Assembly: GCA_003864495.1 (NCBI GenBank)
Contig: ML133376.1
Coordinates: forward strand, 62,001-126,000
DNA: 64,000 nt
Direction: 5' to 3'
DNA from: Nemopilema nomurai
Taxonomy: Eukaryota; Cnidaria; Scyphozoa; Rhizostomeae; Rhizostomatidae
Made by a program: the position numbers and the translations under genes. Positions 52,201-61,200 of this stretch are shown piece after piece; positions within the stretch are counted from its first letter, which is position 1; each line of letters starts with the position of its first letter. Below the pieces are notes generated by a model. It had not been told where the DNA came from, searched no databases, and saw nothing but the letters and a program-made list of their open reading frames with translations.

Positions 52201-55200
52201 CTGCGCTCTCCAATGAGTCTCTTGTCATTCATTTTTGCTATCCTAAAGCGTACTATTGTCGTCATGTCATCATAAATTCAAACTCAAACCCGTCTTTAAG
52301 ATAACCGGAGCTGTTTTTTCTTCAACACCGTGCTGTGAATCTTGACTGATGCACTGGCTCTTATTAATAATTCAACAGTGCACTTTCTAACTTAAATTCC
52401 ACGTTTGTAGACGTCAACATTAGAATAATTCTTATCAACGGGATCGCTATTATATTTAAGTTAGTGATTCTTACAATCCAACCTCTCTAGACCCGACCGT
52501 AATCTCAAGTTGTAAACTTCCTCAGCGTCTATTAGGGCCCTGTTAAGTATCTCATGCCACCTTCAATAGTAGCTGGTGTCCTTACACAGATTGTAATCCC
52601 AGCGCTCTATCGGTGCCTCTTTAGGAATACATAATACAGTAAGTCATTTATTTCACAACGGTCCTGGCATGATGACACTTTGTCTTGCTCGTTAAAGCTC
52701 TTCTTTGTTGTGTTCGGGTGTCTTCGAAATAAAAGGTGTGAACATCAGGAATAATTTAAGATTGAAGAGAATGGAGTACTATTTGGAAAGAGAAGAAAAG
52801 GCAGGGGTAAGCTAATCTCTAATCTCGAAAAGTCGCTTTTCTGCAGTCTCTGTTCTCAATTTCCAAAACTGCAGGCTGATTCAGTTGGTTTTATATTTGA
52901 ATGAAGAATGATTGTTGGTCCCCAATGTAAACCTCTACCTGCAGTTTGTGAAAGTGGATTGAAGTACCACTAATGCCTTATTGGCGGTTGTAAGATTATT
53001 TTTAGTAAAACCACTTCGATTTGTCAATGTTTAAGCGCGATTCTCCAGGTACCTTTGATCATAGTAGTGAGTACGGAAATGTAATCTCGACGGAATTTAG
53101 GAGAAGGTTGGTACGGGAATGGAGATTGCAGAAAACCCGTGCAAAGAATCATTGAAGCAGGTTGAGAAGCCGTTCCCCTCAGAATATCTGCTGCATTACG
53201 AGTTAATAACTTATTATGATATATACCTTGATATATACTTTGATTATATCTTGAGTATTATTTAGAGACACTATGATATATGTCTTGAGTATTATTTAGG
53301 CATTTTTCTTGAGTTTTAATTCTAACCACGATGAAGCTGTTATTGCCAAGATTTTAAGTATAACAGATCTTCATAATTTGTGAAACCCACACACTCTAAT
53401 TCCAACGTTGAGCTCCAACGAAAACTATTTTCACACCACCGTGTACAAAGAATTTCTCTATTATGTCGCTTCCCACTTGATATTTTAACCAAGAAACCTT
53501 CTCATTTTCCAGCACTTCAAAGAAGACCTTAATCAAAACTACCAACTAAGCGAAGACATGACCAGCAAAGGCAAGGCTCTCACGGACGACTGCGAAACAC
53601 GAAATGTCACAAATGGAGTGGAGCACATCAATGGGCACATGAAGGAGCTGAATGGCCGGTACCAAGATCTCGAGACCTTTGCAGGCAGCGAAAAGCAAAG
53701 GATCCTGGAGGTTGGCAAGAAACTTGACGCATGCCAGATACAACTGACGCCAATTGAAGACCTAATAAGAACTGCGAGACGAACGATTGAAGAGCAGACC
53801 CTTTTCCAGGATGATGAGGCCAAGGGCAAACAGCTTGTAGACAAGATTGAGGTGGGCCACTGTATACAGTATTGTTTTTGTTCCGAATCATACGCTGTAA
53901 TGCACTTACTTTTGGCAATGTTTTTTTGTAATCGTCATTGTAATCGAAGATACCTATTTAGGCCAAACTGATATTTTTTACTTTATCTTTAAAGCTTCAA
54001 CTAGAATCTTTTTAAACAGGTGGCTGGCTTGTGTGTTTACAATTCAACTCACCAGACTGTCACTTAATCATCTCCAACACTTATTCTGGAATTCTGGATG
54101 AATAACGATTACAAACATTCTCGTTGCGTGTGCTTGAAGATCTTTCACTTGATATTTAGATTTCAAATATACCCATGTATATTTGAAGGATTTTGAAGAC
54201 TTTTATGTTTAATACTTTTTTCTCATTTAAAGGAACTGAAGATAGAATTCGATAAAGAAGAACCACATCTTGAGCAGATTTGTGAAGAATTCCCAAGATT
54301 GCTGAAAGACCTAGGCATCCAAGTCGAACCAGTGGAGGAAAGATTCCGGACAGTGAAGTCGGATTTTTACAAAACCAAGTCGGACTTGTATGCATTCTAT
54401 GACAAAGCATTGAGAGAGGTTTCCGAAGCAGACAACTTCAGGATCATTGTCAATGAGCTTCTGCTGTGGATTCCAGTGATCCGGGAAAAGTCGCAGGTAG
54501 TGAAACCTTTGGACGGTGGATGGGAAACCCTGAACGAAAACATGCAGGATTTGGAGGTTAGTCTCTTTTTAAAAATGACGTCATCGAATGGTGGCAAGAA
54601 TGAAGATAGCTGTTAATGGTACTATTTGAAATTGTTATCGATGTTGAGAATGCGGATGTTGAGAAGGCGGATGTTGCGAAGGAGGATATTGCGAAGGAGG
54701 ATATTGCGAAGGAGGATATTGCGAAGGAGGATATTGCGAAGGAGAATATTGCGAAGTAGGATCTTGTGAAGGAGATTTTGCTTGATGATCCAATAAGGTT
54801 GACGCTTCAATTCACAACTTACATTCTTTCGACCAAATTTAATCTTGCAAAATGTTTTCCTAAGGTACAGCGAATCCATTTAATCGTGACATCAACTCGA
54901 CTGCGTTTGATTTTATATGTGCTTTGAGTACGTTTTCCATTTTGAGTAAGTATTTGTGTGTCTTTCTCGTTATTTAGGCCTTGCACAAAGAGATCGTTGA
55001 GCATAGGCCACTGCTGGAGAAAGCGCGCCTGTATGCAGATACGCTCATTGGCATGAACAGAGACGACCCTCGCGCATGCTCAGCAATCAACGACCGCTTG
55101 AACGGCATAAGCGTGCCTCTTGCGGACACGATGACGTTGCTAGAGCAACGCCAGAAGAAGATGGACAAGGCGAAGGAGGTTTTGAGTGGTTACGAGGCTG

Positions 55201-58200
55201 AGAAAAAGCCGTTCGAAGAATTCATCACAGCTGCTAGTGTCAATATAGACGAAATGGAACCGTTTGGACTTGACGAAGAGAAAGGGAAATGTCAAATTGA
55301 GAAACTCAATGTGAGTTGCCTGAGTTCTAACGTCTAAGTGAAAACTGAAAACAGAAGATCGAAATATCTCTCAAGGTTTTTCCGTTCTTGTCTGTTATAG
55401 AATGACAAAGCCTTTGGTCCGCTATGTTTTGACGAGCAGCAGAAAGGATATGATATTCTTTACAAAAATAAGTATCAACAATTCGCTGTGAATTGTCTAG
55501 GTCGCAACTACATTGCTCATTCAAATAAAGATATTTCTACAACAAATACAATATGGTCGTTATCAACTCTCTTCTATATTTTGTAAGTTTATAACTAACG
55601 TGAGAAAAGTTCTGTGTGAAAACTCACAATGTGGTTAAGTTCTATTCCTAGCGGGGAAGACGCTGAACCAAAATAAGGAAATGAAGGATGTCTGGGTTAA
55701 GTGAACTGTTGGTATTGTTGCTTGGAAAACATACGACAGTCTGATGTGAATTATAGTCTGGTCTGACTTGTCCCACCCGAACTCTCCACGAGACGACCCG
55801 ATTTAGAACCCGACCCTCGAACAACGGACAAAACTATAAATTAATTTTGTCCGGAAATGTTACATGCTAATGACAGTAAGAGACTGTTTAACATTGGTCG
55901 TCTACACTCTGAACAAAGTGGTTTAATTTTGATACCCCAATTTTCAATGACCCAATAGTCTCCTGAAGGTCAGATTGCCGGAAATGGTCCGTCGATTGCC
56001 GAAAACTTGGAAGAGGCTAAAGGCATGTCTTCCCTCTGAAAAAGATTAGTAAGCAAAAAAGCTTCATGGAAGAGAAGAGAATTTAAATACAAGAAAGAGA
56101 GCAATGTTTCTATAATACGACCTGAACTCTCTCCACGGTGATTTAATGTCTGTCACTGATCAAATCTTTATGATGATAACGATGATTATCAAGGATCGAG
56201 GTTTGAAACTGGAATCTCCGCATCGAGTGCTTTGAAGTTTTATTTGCGAGGTATTTTGTATTCTAATGAAGTTGGCCAGTACCAAGCATCACGTTTGTTT
56301 ATTTTATCCAGGAACTGGCAGATGAGTTTGAGAAGAAGAAGCAAGATTTGCGATCATTGAACAAGGCTGGACAGGTTCTAATTCGGCACCTAGACATTCA
56401 AGAAAGTTTCGAAGCGGAGATTGACAAGCTCAGCGATTCGTACTACGTTGTATTCGACAAAGTCAAAGACAAGCGCGATGAAACCAAAACCAATCTGGCC
56501 AAAGTGTCCCAAATCTTGGAAATCATAATTGAGATTGAAGTTTGGATTCAAGAGATTCATGTTAAATTGGAATCCTTAAGTCGTCCAACAACAGATCCTA
56601 CAACCATGAAGGCAAATCTAGAAGAGATCCAGGTAACCATTTGTTCTTAGATCTACAATCTACATTCTGCGTTTCCCTGGTGGTGCCAACTGGGTTGAAT
56701 TCACCGTGAAACTCTATGAATGCTTATTTATTCAACATCCGTACCCTCCTGTACCCCACGTAAACCGTATCGTATCGTTTTACAACCAGGATTTCCATTC
56801 TAACCTATGTTCATTACAAGTAATTAATTAATTTAAAGCTCAAGAAATGTCGAGCACTTTTCCTAGTCTTCACTTGCTTATTAGCCATTTCCATTCCTTA
56901 GGTCATCAGATACGAACTTGCGAGGTATGCTCCACAGTTGACCCTTGTGTATGAAGTAACCGAGGAACTCTTGAAAACCAATGCATCACACAAGCAAATC
57001 GTAGACTCTATTACACTTCGAGTCAACGGCATCAAGTCGCCTGTCGAAGAGAATATCCCCAGTATCCTCGATGAAAGAGAGTCTGCTTTGCAAGCTGCTC
57101 TCTCTTCTTCGCTGAAGATGCAAGATGACGTCGGTGATTTGCTGCGCTGGGTGAACAAGATGGACGTAGCCATGAAGAGTCAGAGTCCATTGTCTGCAGA
57201 AGAAAGTGTGTCGAAAAGACAAGCCTCTGAGCAAGCTTACATTCTGGAGGAGATCGCCAGGTAACGATTGCCTTCACTTTGTATTGGCAGCAGCAGCTGT
57301 TCAAAGATGTATCTTCAAGACGATGTCAATAAGCAATGGGAATTTTACCAATTTGGGTTATTTGAAATATTTTCAGGGCCTAGAACATTTGATTTCAGTA
57401 CCGAATGAAATGAAGTTCAAAAAACAAAAGTTTTATACTTGTGCTTGTGGAATAGATACGTTTAACCTTTGTGCTTGTGGAATAGAAAAGAGTGAATAAA
57501 AAAGAAGCTCTAATCTAGTTATTTTTAAGTCAAATCAGTTGAGTTACCTTTTCTCTTTTGGTTCCCAGTCAGCTTAATGGTAATCGACAAGAGATTGACT
57601 ATCCAGTAAAACGCACAATTGAGCTGGTAACTGCGTACGGTGTATACTTATTTTGGGTTTTGTTTCCATTTTCTAGAAATAAGCCAAAGATAGTCATGCT
57701 TACATCATCTAGTGGTGATGACGTAACCGATGGAATACCTTCTGACGCTCTGAAGGAAATCTCAGAGCTGCAAGAGCAATGGAAGATACTTAACGAATTG
57801 TCTTTGAAGCGATCTGCTGCCTTGGATGAAATCGTACCTGTGACTGTTGAGCACGAAGCCAAGAAGATGGCTTTCGGTCAATGGGTCAAAGCAACGAAGC
57901 CAAAGGTCGATGACCTTGATGTCATTGCAGTTGAGGAGGAGAAACTGCAGGAACAAGAGAAGGCCATCGAGGTATGATCTCGATTTATTCGACTTGAGGT
58001 GTTGTCCGTGTGTGTTACATATGTACCTCATGATATACATGTGGATGTCGCATGTACTTTCGTGCTGTACTTGTTTGTGTCACGTATGGTAGTTAAGTAA
58101 GTAACCAATTTGTTACTCCAATATAGCATTCTTTTGGCTTCAGACAGGCCCAGACTCTTTTTAACGAAAATTATTGTTGTTGTTGTTACAGGAACTTGTC

Positions 58201-61200
58201 GCTGATGTTCAGTCGCACCAACCCGATTACGAGAAGTTATTGGAGGCCGGTGATTTCCTCACTGGGAACTGTGCTTCGGATATAGAACCTGTAAAGGAGG
58301 TCCAAGCGGACGCAAAACGAGACTGGGATGACATAGATGGGAGGCTCAAGACTGCCTCAAGCAAGCTAGTAGACATGAAGGATGCATTGCAAAAGCTGGA
58401 TTCTTGTTTGAAGCCGGTCGAGGAAGCCTGCAGTAAGACTGAGGAAGGAATGCAGAATTGCCCTAAATTCGGAACCGATGTGGATGCTGGAAGAAAAGAG
58501 GCACAAAGGCTACAGGTAACCCTTTGATGTTGAAAGAACACTGTATATATTTGTCTGCATTGTATTTCAATAATATTGTGGCTAGAATGCAGAGTTGCCT
58601 TTGTGTAGATGCTGTAAAAATGTGCCATGCCGCAAACAGACACTCTTTGCCGTTAAAGGATAGTGCTTACGCTTGTTTTTGAAGCAATGAAACTGTATTG
58701 AATATTACGAATTTTTTAAATGTATTTAAATCCATGGATTTTTGTTTAGGATCTTTTGAAAGAGATGAAAGATCAGAAGCCAGGCCTGGATCGGTCACAT
58801 GAACTTGCTTCTGCAGCTGTGGCCATCTGCGAGGAACCCGAGAATGTTTCTGCGATGAAACGCAGAACGGACGTGGTTGACCAACGATACGACGATTTGC
58901 TTGAGCTGCTTGAGAAAGAGGCCGAGAAGACCGAGGCTGCGGCGGACGCTGCGCAGCAGTACAATGAACGGACCTCTGACATCAGCAAGAGGATGGAAGA
59001 TTTGCAGGCGAAGATGGATAGGCCGTTTGATCTTGCCGCTGATCCTGAGAAGATTAAACGAGCATTGGTTGAAGTTGAGGTATGTCATGGCTTGAAAATT
59101 CAGAACAGACGTATGCATTCCGCCTTGTAGTAACCGACCCATGATAGTAACCGTCGATTTTGCATTCAGTCCTAAGCCCTTATGACGCACTATACAAAAT
59201 TATATCTGGAAATATAGATCAATTAGAAGATGTAGGCGATAATAAGACCGACAATTATTCAACGTGGAAAAATAACGAGATGGATTCAACTTGCTTTGTG
59301 ACATTTTATCTTGTGCCACGGCCTAACATCCTTGAAATGTTTTTTGAATAAAAAAATTATTTTCGCTACCAGGAGCTTCAGGCAGAGGCTAACGAAATCG
59401 AAGGACTCTGCAACGAGGCAGACACCCTTGGTGACGAAATCATTCAATTCAACAACTTGCCAGCCGTGGAAGAAAGCATTCGCAGTGAGGTTGAGCAGGC
59501 GAAGAAACCACTGCGCGGTATCATCGAAAAACTGAACAACAGGGAAGCAGCTTTGAAGGAGCAGTTGCAGCGAACGGGAGCCTTCCAAGACCAGCTTGAG
59601 GACTTCTCCAGGAGGCTGTCAAATTTCGATGCCAAGTTGAAGGAGTTGCAGAAGGAACCAATTTCGACCAAGTCGGCAAAGGTTGCAGATGCGATAAAGG
59701 AGTTGGAGGTGTGTGATGTGTTTCGATTGACACTTTTTTGGAGGACAGGACACATAAGTTCCGTTTATATTGTTCGACGGTATTCTTTTTACTCAATGCT
59801 CCTTTTGCATTGGCTCTTTTTCACTTTCACCATGTTCCTTCTGTAGACTTTTGCCAAAGATCTCGAGCAAGAAGTCCCTCTGTTCGCGAATGTTAATAAC
59901 GCTGGTAATGGTATGCTTGAAACTCTGGAATCACCTGATGATAAAGCAAAGCTTGCAGAGGACCTTAAGGCACTTGAAAGCACCTGGCAAAAAGTGCACG
60001 ACGATCTGGGAGCTAGACAGAAGTTGCTGACAGAGGTGCATGACAAGGCAGAGCAACTGGAGGACAGCAAGGACCAGCTTGACAAATGGCTGGGCGAGAC
60101 AGAACAAAAGCTTCGTTATTTGAAGCCGGTGTCATGCGTTCCAAGTGAAATTGATGCACAGAAAGGAGAGCTTAACGTGAGTTGTCTTGGCAAGGCCATA
60201 TGGCCGATGAACATATTTCCTAACATCTCATTTGCTATATCTCATTGTCTCTAATGCGTGCTGTGGTCCTTCCTTATTATTGCTTTTTGGATCATTTAAG
60301 CAGGACAGATGCCTGATGATTTCTCAGAGGCAGAAACTCAAAAAGCAACTTAGAACTGCTCTCATCAACATTGTTTCTAGCTCTGACTACACGACATCGC
60401 AAACTCCAATTATACAAACACCGAAAAGTTATCTTCAGAACATTAATTCGATACGTTACAGAAGAAGAGGTTATCATGTCTTTTCTTTCTACAGGCACTG
60501 AAATCAGACTTCGGCTCCAAGCAGCCTTCCTTTGATGAAATTTCTAGTGCTGTGAGCCAGTTGAAGGATTTGTGTCAAGAAGATGTGGATACACTGATGT
60601 CAGGATTTGAGGATACAAGCAAAAACTGGGATGACGTCAGCACGCTGCTGAAGGACCGCCAAAATGCAATTGATCACATGGATAAAAGGATGCTGGATCT
60701 TGATAATAAAGCAAAATATATTGGTGAAGTGATTGGCAAAGTGAAGAAAGCATCTGATTCTCTGTCATTCGCAGGGGTCGGTAGTAATGGTCTTGAAGAA
60801 GTCAAAGATGACATGTCTAAACTGAAGAAAAAGCTAGACGACTTAGAGCCAAATGTATCTGCAATTGAAGCCATTGCTGACGAATTACAGACATACCATG
60901 TACAGTCTGACGTAACCCCCGTGTCCAAACGCGTTGAGGGTATCAGAGAGGAATACGATAACCTGAGAAAGAGTCTTGATGATAAATTTGGAGACGCTGC
61001 GGGTGCTGTGGAGGATTTAAAGAATACTGAGGCTAAGGCCAACGAAGTTGCTCAGCAGTTGAAGGACGCTGTTCAGAAGATGGACGCGAACAGGCCAAGG
61101 AAACTCATCGTGGAAGATCTGATTATGCAAGCTGAGGAATTGAAGGTATGGTCAACAAGGGATTGTTTGGTGCTGTTGCCAGAGTGTAGGAAATAACCAA

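Noticed and set aside
57569..57634. Small exon SQLNGNRQEIDYPVKRTIELVTA between exons 34 and 35
   Set aside because: It needs a 42-bp intron to reach exon 35. Splicing exon 34 directly to 57677 is phase-perfect and keeps the spectrin register.
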